Source of the DNA: Thorsellia kenyensis
Lineage (GTDB): Bacteria > Pseudomonadota > Gammaproteobacteria > Enterobacterales > Thorselliaceae
Assembly: GCF_042432445.1 (NCBI RefSeq)
Contig: NZ_JBHLXE010000070.1
Coordinates: 1-64,000, forward strand
DNA length: 64,000 nt
Direction of reading: 5' to 3'
Below the pieces are notes generated by a model. That model ran no database searches and was not told the origin of the DNA. It saw only the letters and a program-made list of their open reading frames with translations. Positions 56,810 to 64,000 of this stretch are shown here, one piece after another. The first letter of the stretch is position 1. Each line of letters starts with the position of its first letter. The position numbers and the translations under genes are program-made.

Positions 56810-57775
56810 TTAAAATTTAACTAACGCTGAACCCCAGGTAAACCCTCCACCAAAGGCTTCTAGCAAAATAATTTGTCCACGTTGGATACGTCCATCTCTC
56901 ACTGCTTCATCAAGAGCAGTAGGTACCGAAGCTGCAGACGTATTACCATGTTTATCGAGGGTTATAACTACTTTTTCCATTGGCATACCTAATTTTTGGG
57001 CGGTGGCGGAAATTATTCTTAAATTCGCTTGATGCGGTACTAACCAATCAATTTCACTGTCTTTTATGTTATTTGCTTTTAATGTTTCTTCAACTACGTT
57101 AGCTAATTCAGTAACGGCAACTTTGAATACTTGATTTCCAGTCATCGATAGAAAGGCTTTATCAGTGGGTGTATCCCTTTTTTGATTTGGTAAAGTTAAC
57201 AATTCCCCAAATCTTCCATCGGCATGAAGGTGCGTAGTTAAAATACCTGGTTTATTTGATTGCCCTAAAACAACTGCACCTGCACCATCACCAAATAAAA
57301 TGACTGTCCCTCTATCAGTTTTATCAACGGTTTTAGACAATGTATCAGCACCAATTACCAGTGCATGTTTGACCATGCCTGTTTTAATGAATTGATCTGC
57401 AACACTAAGCGCATAACAAAAACCAGCGCAAGCTGCGGCTATATCAAATGCAGGAATATTTTTTATACCTAATTTATTTTGTATTTCGCATGCTGCGCTA
57501 GGAAATTGATGGGTATGAGAAGTCGTCGCAACAATAATAAGATCGATCTCTTCTTTTTCAATACCAGCCATTGATAACGCATTTTTAGCTGCTAATTCAC
57601 CCATAAATGTAACGGTTTCATTTTCGCTAGATATTCTTCTTTCTTTAATGCCAGTGCGGGTGACAATCCACTCATCAGTAGTTTCCACCATTTTTTCCAA
57701 ATCCATGTTTGTTAATTTTTGATTAGGTAAATAACTTCCTGTACCTAATATTTTACTGTAAATTTTATCTGACAT
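56810..57775 (-). CDS. fabH: Beta-ketoacyl-ACP synthase III
   Basis: 321 residues (E. coli 317). Starts each chain from acetyl-CoA and malonyl-ACP. Catalytic Cys116 in AAACAGFCYAL, His in VPHQANLRI and Asn in KHGNTSAAS. In E. coli plsX lies directly upstream; here a terminator and rpmF are upstream instead, so fabH starts the fabHDG(acpP)F unit, and its promoter should lie in 57776-57924. Confidence 0.97.
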   Translation of the reverse strand: MSDKIYSKILGTGSYLPNQKLTNMDLEKMVETTDEWIVTRTGIKERRISSENETVTFMGELAAKNALSMAGIEKEEIDLIIVATTSHTHQFPSAACEIQNKLGIKNIPAFDIAAACAGFCYALSVADQFIKTGMVKHALVIGADTLSKTVDKTDRGTVILFGDGAGAVVLGQSNKPGILTTHLHADGRFGELLTLPNQKRDTPTDKAFLSMTGNQVFKVAVTELANVVEETLKANNIKDSEIDWLVPHQANLRIISATAQKLGMPMEKVVITLDKHGNTSAASVPTALDEAVRDGRIQRGQIILLEAFGGGFTWGSALVKF

Positions 57776-57924
57776 AGATTGGTTATCTCACACTATTTAA
57801 TTTTATTTTTAAATCAAAGAACAATAAACTGGAAAATTGGTATTCAATTAAATTAATTTCGAAATTTACTTACTAGAAAGAGGGTAAATCGATTTAGAAA
57901 TTAACTTTGGTACTATAAAAAACA

Positions 57925-57970
57925 AATCCTAAGCATTTCAACAGAAACAAAAGTGAAATAGCTTAGGATT
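57925..57970 (-). terminator. Terminator of rpmF
   Basis: AATCCTAAGC / GCTTAGGATT stem, extended by ATTTCA/TGAAAT across a one-base bulge, 13-nt loop, then TTTGTTTTTT on the minus strand; 10 nt past the rpmF stop. It cuts yceD-rpmF off from fabH. Confidence 0.85.
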
Positions 57971-57980
57971 TTTTGAATGA

Positions 57981-58151
57981 TTACTTGTTGATTACTTTAC
58001 GACCACGATAGTAACCATCTTTAGTAACATGGTGGCGCAAATGAGTTTCACCACTTTCTTTGTCTACAGAAACTGCTGCTGTTGTTAATGCATCATGTGA
58101 ACGACGCATACCACGTGCTGAGCGAGTAGGTTTGTTTTGTTGAACTGCCAT
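57981..58151 (-). CDS. rpmF: Large ribosomal subunit protein bL32
   Basis: 56 residues (E. coli 57). It begins MAVQQNKPTRSARGMRRSHD and ends with a Lys-Val-Ile-Asn-Lys tail after DGYYRGRKV. Short basic ribosomal protein with no zinc cysteines, as in E. coli. It follows yceD by 45 nt in the conserved yceD-rpmF pair. The stop is TAA at 57981-57983. Confidence 0.96.
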   Translation of the reverse strand: MAVQQNKPTRSARGMRRSHDALTTAAVSVDKESGETHLRHHVTKDGYYRGRKVINK

Positions 58152-58196
58152 TATAAACTCCTAAACTAATTGAAATTTTAAGCACTAAAATTAGGC

Positions 58197-58739
58197 TTAA
58201 TGTTTTTTTAATTGTGATAATACTGCAAAAGGATTTTCTTTATCAGTATCTTCCTCTATTTCACCAAAAGTTCTGACTAATTCAGGTACTTCACATGATT
58301 CAATATCATGCTTGGTAAAAGTAGGTAGTGATAATAAAAATTCATCTTCAATTGCATTTACAAGATCAACTTCACCAAATTCATTAACCAAGATAGGCTC
58401 ATAGTCATAAGGTAATTTGTCTGCAAACGCGATTTCTTTAATTGGTGAAAGTAAAAATTTGACATCAATGTGTTTTTTAAATTTTTCATTACACCTTTGG
58501 CAATAGACAACTACATCTACGCCGGCTTTACCTTCAATAACTACCCTCTTTTCTAGATCAAACTGAAAGGAAACAGAAATATCTATGTCGCTTTCAATTG
58601 ATTCAACTGAATCACCTAAACGCTCTTGAAAAAGAGATTTGGTATAGTACCCTTGAAAGTCTAAACGTTTTTGAGCACATTTTAACGCATCAAGGGTATG
58701 GGGTAATTTTTGTTCAAAATTAATATCATTTGTCTTCAT
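58197..58739 (-). CDS. yceD: YceD family 23S rRNA accumulation protein (DUF177)
   Basis: 180 residues (E. coli 173). The family's central CxxC pair is VVYCQRCNEKF, followed by EVDLVNAIEDEFLLSLP and the C-terminal NPFAVLSQLKK motif. YceD is needed for normal 23S rRNA levels. First gene of the yceD-rpmF transcript, as in most gammaproteobacteria. Confidence 0.94.
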   Translation of the reverse strand: MKTNDINFEQKLPHTLDALKCAQKRLDFQGYYTKSLFQERLGDSVESIESDIDISVSFQFDLEKRVVIEGKAGVDVVVYCQRCNEKFKKHIDVKFLLSPIKEIAFADKLPYDYEPILVNEFGEVDLVNAIEDEFLLSLPTFTKHDIESCEVPELVRTFGEIEEDTDKENPFAVLSQLKKH

Positions 58740-58786
58740 AGGGCGCGCATGATAACCGTCTATGAGAAGATAGTCAAAAATAAATA

Positions 58787-59503
58787 TTAGCGACGATCAC
58801 CCATAATACGTAAGAGCATGATAAATAAGTTAATAAAATCTAAGTATAAAGTTAAGGCACCAAAAATAGTATATTTTCTGAACGTTGATGCATCATTTTC
58901 ATCAATTTGTTCACCAATTTCCTTTAATTTTTGGGTATCATAAGCCGTTAAACCAACAAAAATGATAACTCCTAAGTAACTTATGAGCAGATTTAATCCA
59001 GTATTTTTTAAGAATATGTTAACTATACTGGCAATGATGATTCCGATAAGTCCCATCATTAAGAAACTTCCCATTTTAGTTAAGTCTCTTTTAGTGGTAT
59101 AACCAATAAATGTCATGGCTCCAAACATACCTGCCGCTGTAATAAATGCTCCTGCGACAGAAGATGTAGTATATTGCATCATTATAGCAGAGAGTGTTAC
59201 ACCCGTCAGCGCAGAATACAACATAAACAAAGCTGTTGCTGCTGAAGCACTCAGTTTTTTCATCGCTGCAGAAAGAGCAATAACAATACCAAATTGTGCA
59301 CCAATCAGTAGAAAAATAATCATACTGTTTTGCGATAAGAAAAGTCTAAATGCATATTCATTCATCATTAAGAAGTATGATACAACAGCAGTTAAGGTGA
59401 TTCCAGCAAACATCCAGCCATAAACACCTGACATGTAGGTTTGAATAGAAGATGCTCTGTTTTGAACAATTGATCCGTTAGGATCTCTTCCAAATTGATT
59501 CAT
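58787..59503 (-). CDS. Bax inhibitor-1/YccA family membrane protein
   Basis: 238 residues with seven predicted membrane helices. The family marks are the YMSGVYGWMFAGITLTA start, the middle GYTTKRDLTKMGSFLMMGLIG and the C-terminal VGLTAYDTQKLKEI with conserved Asp, then LTLYLDFINLF. Related to E. coli YbhL and YccA (inhibitor of FtsH). Likely a Ca2+/H+-leak or FtsH-interacting protein. Single gene. Confidence 0.92.
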   Translation of the reverse strand: MNQFGRDPNGSIVQNRASSIQTYMSGVYGWMFAGITLTAVVSYFLMMNEYAFRLFLSQNSMIIFLLIGAQFGIVIALSAAMKKLSASAATALFMLYSALTGVTLSAIMMQYTTSSVAGAFITAAGMFGAMTFIGYTTKRDLTKMGSFLMMGLIGIIIASIVNIFLKNTGLNLLISYLGVIIFVGLTAYDTQKLKEIGEQIDENDASTFRKYTIFGALTLYLDFINLFIMLLRIMGDRR

Positions 59504-59639
59504 TTTGTATTCCTCATTAGGCGATTAATATGAATTAAATAAATTTAAATTAGATAAATTGAAATTAAACAAAAATAACTTGTCACGTTACTAATTTACC
59601 ACACATTGATTTTTTTTTCAGCATGAAAAATTCTTTTTT

Positions 59640-60611
59640 TTAATTTTTTTCATAAGGATCTCCATCCCCTTCTTTTCGAGTCTTTAACAGTTTAAGAATC
59701 CATGTATATTGAGATAAATTGTCTTTAATTAGTTCTTCTACTGTACGATTCATTAGAAGCGCTGAAGTCATTTCGTCAGCTACAAGCAAATCATTATTCA
59801 AAGGTGGGAGTATATTAATTTTTAATCGATGTGCTTTCTGGCAATAACTAGGAAATAGTGGAATTACTTCTGCTCTCGTCACTTTAACTAATTTGCCTAA
59901 TGCTGGCAGTGTCGCTTTATAAGTGTCAAAAAAATCAGCAAATACACTAAATTCAGGCCCATGATCTTGATCTGGAAGATAATATCCCCAATATTGTTGT
60001 TTGATAGATTTAATGAATGGTTTAATACCATCATCTCTTGCATGCATTCTGCCGCCGAATCTTCGTCTAGCATAATTCCATAAATAATCTACCAATTGAT
60101 TTCTTTGGTTATGAAACATAGCTGCCATAGGATGGCCTTTTGAAGCAAATAGCATCGCTGGAATGTCTACAGCCCAGCCATGTGGTACCATAAATATAGC
60201 ATTTTTCTTGGAAGCAATTAACTCTTCAATTATCTCATAACCAAACCAATCGACTCTTTTTAACACTGCTTCAGGAGATTTGATACTCAGCTCGACCATC
60301 ATAATCATAGCCTGAGGAGCTATTGCAAACATATCATCTATTATTTTTTCTCGCTCTTCTACAGAAAGTGTTTTAAAACAATATGAGAGATTTGCTTGTG
60401 CTCTTCTTCTTGCACCTTTTGCTAAGCGACCCACTTTAATACCTAGCCAACTTAACAATGGAGCTCGCATCTTAGCAGGTATGCAGGCCATGAATACCAT
60501 CATTAGTACTGCTAGCCAAATACCCCAATACCTAGGTGATAAAAAAGCGAGTTTAAACATCGGAATAAACTCTTTTTTGCTTGTAGTCGTAGGTTCTTTT
60601 ATTTTTTGCAT
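59640..60611 (-). CDS. lpxM: Lipid A (Kdo2-lauroyl) acyltransferase LpxM
   Basis: 323 residues, the E. coli LpxM length. Adds the secondary myristoyl-type chain to Kdo2-lipid A at the inner membrane. N-terminal membrane anchor (about 28-45), HTH-like GRLAKGARRRAQANL, and the HxxxxD catalytic pair His144/Asp149 in VPHGWAVDIP, with YYLPDQDHGPE as second motif. The start aligns with LpxM (EFIPMFKLAF before PRYWG). It follows mepM with a hairpin between, the same order as in E. coli. Confidence 0.94.
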   Translation of the reverse strand: MQKIKEPTTTSKKEFIPMFKLAFLSPRYWGIWLAVLMMVFMACIPAKMRAPLLSWLGIKVGRLAKGARRRAQANLSYCFKTLSVEEREKIIDDMFAIAPQAMIMMVELSIKSPEAVLKRVDWFGYEIIEELIASKKNAIFMVPHGWAVDIPAMLFASKGHPMAAMFHNQRNQLVDYLWNYARRRFGGRMHARDDGIKPFIKSIKQQYWGYYLPDQDHGPEFSVFADFFDTYKATLPALGKLVKVTRAEVIPLFPSYCQKAHRLKINILPPLNNDLLVADEMTSALLMNRTVEELIKDNLSQYTWILKLLKTRKEGDGDPYEKN

Positions 60612-60632
60612 ATTATAAGTGAATTACCTAAG

Positions 60633-60656
60633 AGTGCTTTGAATCATCAAAGCACT
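60633..60656 (-). other. Hairpin between mepM and lpxM
   Basis: AGTGCTTTGA-ATCA-TCAAAGCACT, a perfect 10-bp stem 19 nt after the mepM stop and 22 nt before the lpxM ATG. No T-run; partial terminator or processing site. Confidence 0.5.
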
Positions 60657-60674
60657 GGAGAAAACTTATTAGAA

Positions 60675-61985
60675 TTAGAAAATGAGTTTGTCTTTTACTG
60701 GAGCTACGTAGTTTTCAAAAGCTTTTTTATCGCTTGAAGACATACTTTCAGTTCTTGGAAGGTTTGCTTTTAAAGGATTAACTGCTTTGCCATTAATCCA
60801 AATTTCATAGTGTAGATGAGGTCCAGTCGAACGACCTGTATTACCCGAAAGTCCAATTTTTTGACCTCTTTTAACTTTTTGACCTGGTTTTACATGTAAG
60901 GATTTAAGATGCATATAGCGAGTTGTGTACTGACCATTATGCTTAATAGCAATATAATTTCCAGCTGCACCCTCCCTTTTTGCATGCGTTACTACACCAT
61001 CACCGACTGCCAAGATAGGTGTACCTATCGGCATAGCATAGTCCACACCATTATGAGGAGCGATTCTTTTGGTTACAGGATTTAAACGCCTAGGATTAAA
61101 ATGAGAGCTCACTTTAAAAGATTTTGACATTGGAGTCCTTAAAAAGCCTTGAGATGGTGCGTAACCTTTAATATCATAGAAATTACCATTCTCAGCTTGA
61201 AGAGCATAGTAATCCTTACCATCAGTATTGATTCTGACGCCAAGCAACTGACTTTGTTCTAAATCACCGTCAATTAATTCACGTGAAACAACAGCAACTA
61301 GCTTGTCCCCCTTTTTGAGTGACTTTAAATTGAACTGCCAACTGAGCGCTCTGTTCATCTGAGCTATCTCTTTTTTGGTCAGCCCTATTGATTTTGCGGC
61401 TTCAGATAAGCTGCCTTGGATTTCACCTTGTAGTGTTTTTTCAACCCATTCACCTTGAATAATGTCTTTAACTTCTTCAAATTGATTGCCAACTAATTCA
61501 TAAGTTCTAGTTTCTCTTTTAGATACAGACCACTTTAGTAATTTAAGCCCACCGTTGTCATCTAGCTCCCAGCTTAAAGTCTGACCGATACCCATATTAC
61601 TCAATATTTTATTATTTTTAGTTAATTTAGAAATATCAGATAAATCCACACCGTACTGATTTAGAACACTACTCAATGTATCCCCTGACTGAATAATATG
61701 CTCATATTTTCCAAAATCTGTTATCGGTGGGCTACCGCCTTCACTTTCAGCAGGATAAGGAAGAACATCATAGAACTCTGAATCAGGGCTTAGAACAAAT
61801 GAAGGATTATCACTGGAACTCAAAAATACTTCAAGGCCATCCATGAAGTCATACCTACCTTTTTCATTAGGATCGAAAAAAGCAAGACCAACTGTAATAA
61901 TAGTTAAAGAGACAAGCAGGGCTCTATGCACAATAGGCATACTAGTATAAGTATTAGCTGATGTTTGTAGTATTCTAATTGACAC
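60675..61985 (-). CDS. mepM: Murein DD-endopeptidase MepM
   Basis: 436 residues (E. coli 440), GTG start. Cleaves D-Ala-mDAP crosslinks to allow peptidoglycan growth. One membrane anchor (about 20-38), an OapA/LysM-like domain (YEHIIQSGDTLSSVLNQYG, about 90-140) and a M23 catalytic domain. Zinc ligands lie in APHNGVDYAMP and GPHLHYEIW (HxH), with SGNTGRSTG before. Upstream is 0.97 kb of non-coding DNA rather than the znu genes. Confidence 0.94.
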   Translation of the reverse strand: MSIRILQTSANTYTSMPIVHRALLVSLTIITVGLAFFDPNEKGRYDFMDGLEVFLSSSDNPSFVLSPDSEFYDVLPYPAESEGGSPPITDFGKYEHIIQSGDTLSSVLNQYGVDLSDISKLTKNNKILSNMGIGQTLSWELDDNGGLKLLKWSVSKRETRTYELVGNQFEEVKDIIQGEWVEKTLQGEIQGSLSEAAKSIGLTKKEIAQMNRALSWQFNLKSLKKGDKLVAVVSRELIDGDLEQSQLLGVRINTDGKDYYALQAENGNFYDIKGYAPSQGFLRTPMSKSFKVSSHFNPRRLNPVTKRIAPHNGVDYAMPIGTPILAVGDGVVTHAKREGAAGNYIAIKHNGQYTTRYMHLKSLHVKPGQKVKRGQKIGLSGNTGRSTGPHLHYEIWINGKAVNPLKANLPRTESMSSSDKKAFENYVAPVKDKLIF

Positions 61986-62953
61986 TTAAAAATCCAATCT
62001 AGAGGTTGATAAATCTAAAAAATCATGAATTTAATATTTCTCAAATCATAATAATCATTTTATCAACAAATTAATTATAAAAATCTGCCCACAGGAAGTT
62101 GAATCAACCAACTAAACCAGCAATTTGGCTTTAGAACATTGCTTGTTCAGCCCCGTTTTGCATTTAACCTATTACATAATTTGCTTTTAGTTTATTGCCC
62201 CTGCATGAGTAGGCCTAGTTGCCCTTAAGTTTTGCCATATATTAACTTATGGTCATTAACAATTAACAGCCGTACAACAGTCATAAACCTCAACATTATA
62301 CACTATCTTCAGAATAAGCTTTTAATAAATCACAATATTTTACTTTAACTGCAAAATCCACTATAGATAAACTGGTGAATAATCAATTTACTTGTTTTAT
62401 TATGTTTTAGCTTGCTTTTCGTAACTAATTTTACGAAATATTTTTAACTGGTAAATATCACCCAAAAGTATCAATTGTTTAGCTTTTTACCTTAATTGAC
62501 AAAGCATTTTAAGCTAGCCTCTAAAAAAATCTACCCAATAGAAATCAAGATGCAGTTTTTACTAATCTATAACACTCACCGAATGGCCATTAGGATACAA
62601 TCTGCAACAGCAACTTGAAGTAACTGTAGTATAGTCTCTTTTACTTAACAGAACATGAATACATTAATCAATAATTCAATTTATATTTCAATAGTAAAAT
62701 TTACACTGATTTAATTAGACTTATTTTTTTTAAAAAAGTTCCCCAAAAGATTACGATCAATTTAAAGATCAAATTCTCTAGGCCATCCATATGATATTCT
62801 TCGTATTCCTCGACTTTGCTTAGATTAACTTTATAAGTATTTCACTATGATATCTGTTATTTTTAATGTAATATAGAATGACAGACAAGGGAATAATTTC
62901 CGACAATATATAGCTGTCAAAATATACTTATAAGTAAAATTCTGAGAGAAAAT
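61986..62953. other. Long intergenic region mepM / slyX
   Basis: 968 nt between divergent genes. Contains one copy of the degenerate repeat (62532-62625). The rest is AT-rich without gene, clear promoter or terminator. Confidence 0.5.
62532..62625 (+). repeat. Degenerate intergenic repeat, copy 3 of 3
   Basis: Blocks in order: TACCCAATAGAAATCAAGAT, TTTTTACTAATC, AACACTCACCGAATGGCCAT, TAGGATACAATCTGCA and GCAACTTGAAGTAACT. Same family as 16535-16628 (minus) and 35635-35725. Confidence 0.7.
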
Positions 62954-63175
62954 ATGCAGCAAGAACATGACCTTCATGAAAACTTAATCATCCTTGAGAC
63001 AAAAGTTGCTTATCAAGACAGAACGATTGAGCTTCTGAATGAATCTATTATAGAACAACAATTTGAATTAGAAAAATTAAAAAAACAAATTCACTACTTA
63101 AGTAAAAAATTACATAGCATTGAACCTTCAAATTTGGCAATGCCTCATGAAGAGACACCACCACCTCATTACTAA
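62954..63175 (+). CDS. slyX: SlyX family protein
   Basis: 73 residues (E. coli 72). Nearly all coiled coil: NLIILETKVAYQDRTIELLN, then IIEQQFELEKLKKQI, and ending in a short Pro-rich PPPHY tail that matches SlyX. Function unknown. GAGAGAAAAT precedes the ATG. Convergent with gmk. Confidence 0.92.
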   Translation: MQQEHDLHENLIILETKVAYQDRTIELLNESIIEQQFELEKLKKQIHYLSKKLHSIEPSNLAMPHEETPPPHY

Positions 63176-63195
63176 AATTTCAATTATCTTTGTGT

Positions 63196-63825
63196 TTATT
63201 CTGATGATAAGAGCTGAAAGATCAAGCTATCATTTGCCTTTATTTGCTTTTGTAACTTAAGCCTTTCCGCTCTTAATATTGTTTTTAAATCATGTAGCGC
63301 TTTTTCAAAGTCATCATTGATAATTATGTAATCGTATTCTGCATAATGTTCCATCTCGCTAATCGCTTTTTGCATCCTAAAATTAATGACTTCATCACTG
63401 TCTTGTCCTCTGCCTTTTAATCGCCTCAACAACTCATTTTTTGAAGGGGGCAGAATAAAAATTGATACGGATTCTGGCATTTTGCCGCGAATTTGTCTTG
63501 CACCTTGCCAATCGATATCTAAAAAAACATCCACACCAGAGTTTAAAGTTTCAAGGATTGATTGCTTTGAGGTACCATAAAATTTACCAAAAACTTCTGC
63601 ATACTCAAGAAATTCATTATGGGCAACCATTTGATGAAAATGCGCTTCATCAACAAAGTGATAATGAACACCGTTTTGCTCGCCCTCTCTTTTGCTACGG
63701 GTTGTATGCGACACTGAAACTTGTGCATCATAACGTGGTTGTGTTTTCAAAAACGCTTGAATAAGGCTAGATTTACCAGCACCACTAGGCGCGGAAATTA
63801 TATATAGTGTACCTAACTGACTCAT
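63196..63825 (-). CDS. gmk: Guanylate kinase
   Basis: 209 residues (E. coli 207). Phosphorylates GMP to GDP. P-loop SAPSGAGKSSL, GMP-binding SHTTRSKREGE and HYHFVDEAHF, and FLDIDWQGARQI. Convergent with slyX and downstream of an ASCH-domain gene. The spoT/rpoZ neighbours usual in enterobacteria are not seen. Confidence 0.97.
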   Translation of the reverse strand: MSQLGTLYIISAPSGAGKSSLIQAFLKTQPRYDAQVSVSHTTRSKREGEQNGVHYHFVDEAHFHQMVAHNEFLEYAEVFGKFYGTSKQSILETLNSGVDVFLDIDWQGARQIRGKMPESVSIFILPPSKNELLRRLKGRGQDSDEVINFRMQKAISEMEHYAEYDYIIINDDFEKALHDLKTILRAERLKLQKQIKANDSLIFQLLSSE

Positions 63826-63857
63826 GCTTAAACCTATTTTAACAATGATAAGAGTGA

Positions 63858-64000
63858 TTAATTATCAAACACTTCAAGAAGTTTGAATTGAATACATACT
63901 AAAGGCATATCGTAGGAAAACATATTAAACTCTTCGAAAAAAGCACGTGTTTGATTTTGCCAATAGGCTAAGGACAGATCCCCTTCTCCTTCAGCCCTTG
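63858..64000 (-). CDS. ASCH-domain protein, C-terminal part (runs off window)
   Basis: The minus strand is open from the window edge to the TAA at 63858-63860, giving about 46 residues. They read AEGEGDLSLAYWQNQTRAFF, then FSYDMPLVCIQFKLLEVF. The GEGDxSLAYW...FF...DMPLVCxxF pattern is typical of the C-terminus of small ASCH-domain (putative RNA-binding or hydrolase) proteins. The start lies beyond the window. It reads toward gmk in the same direction. Confidence 0.72.
   Translation of the reverse strand, partial: RAEGEGDLSLAYWQNQTRAFFEEFNMFSYDMPLVCIQFKLLEVFDN

Noticed and set aside
1..64000. CRISPR arrays, prophage, restriction-modification or other defence systems
   Set aside because: No regularly spaced direct repeats, phage genes, methylase or nuclease pairs, or toxin-antitoxin pairs were recognised anywhere in the window.

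Overview
The window is 64 kb of chromosome from an AT-rich gammaproteobacterium. Housekeeping proteins (SecA, EF-Tu, NusG, RpsL, FabF, LpxM, MepM) match the Escherichia coli orthologs closely in length and motifs. Third positions and intergenic DNA are very AT-rich, and many spacers are long (0.3-1.1 kb) and look eroded. This would fit Orbaceae (Gilliamella/Orbus type) or a related low-GC lineage; that assignment is inference from gene content and composition, not a database result.

Layout. 348-12658 (all minus strand): a tightly coupled surface-polysaccharide (O-antigen-like) operon. It runs from an FdtA/FdtC/FdtB-type set for a dTDP-3-acetamido-3,6-dideoxyhexose, through an unusual block (MptE-like/DUF115 protein, HMGL-type aldolase fused to a second such domain, CMP-sugar synthetase, HAD phosphatase), to a Wzx flippase, a decayed stretch with an IS3-family transposase remnant, and then GT2 / Wzy / GT2 / GT2. 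12712-16115: ilvD-ilvA. 17144-18286: an outer-membrane porin. 18554-20023: zwf. 20490-24091: a secreted or anchored ORF in the secM position, then secA. 24276-29469: recJ, an O-antigen ligase, a GT4 enzyme and rmlC.

29569-35167 holds rpsL-rpsG-fusA-tuf-secE-nusG on one strand, joining what are two separate loci in E. coli. 35889-41314: efp, the divergent epmB, and mgtA preceded by a 48-codon leader ORF that begins with an acidic/proline motif. Then come a tRNA-Asp with a near-consensus promoter, an alpha/beta hydrolase, a bacterial eRF1-like (baeRF) protein, a DJ-1/PfpI protein, an SDR, yfhL-trhP, a long YdgA/DUF945 protein, yheU and a bile-acid:Na+ symporter-family protein.

53337-58739 is the yceD-rpmF-fabH-fabD-fabG-acpP-fabF cluster, with plsX absent from its usual place. 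58787-63825: a Bax-inhibitor-1 protein, lpxM, mepM, slyX and gmk. The window ends inside an ASCH-domain gene.

How the parts relate: the window is rich in envelope functions (polysaccharide repeat unit synthesis, flipping, polymerisation and ligation; lipid A acylation; porin; peptidoglycan endopeptidase; fatty-acid synthesis) and in translation and secretion core genes. The observations most worth following are the mgtA leader ORF, the aldolase/CMP-transferase cassette, the secM-position ORF without the known arrest motif, the tuf-centred operon fusion, and a three-copy degenerate intergenic repeat.
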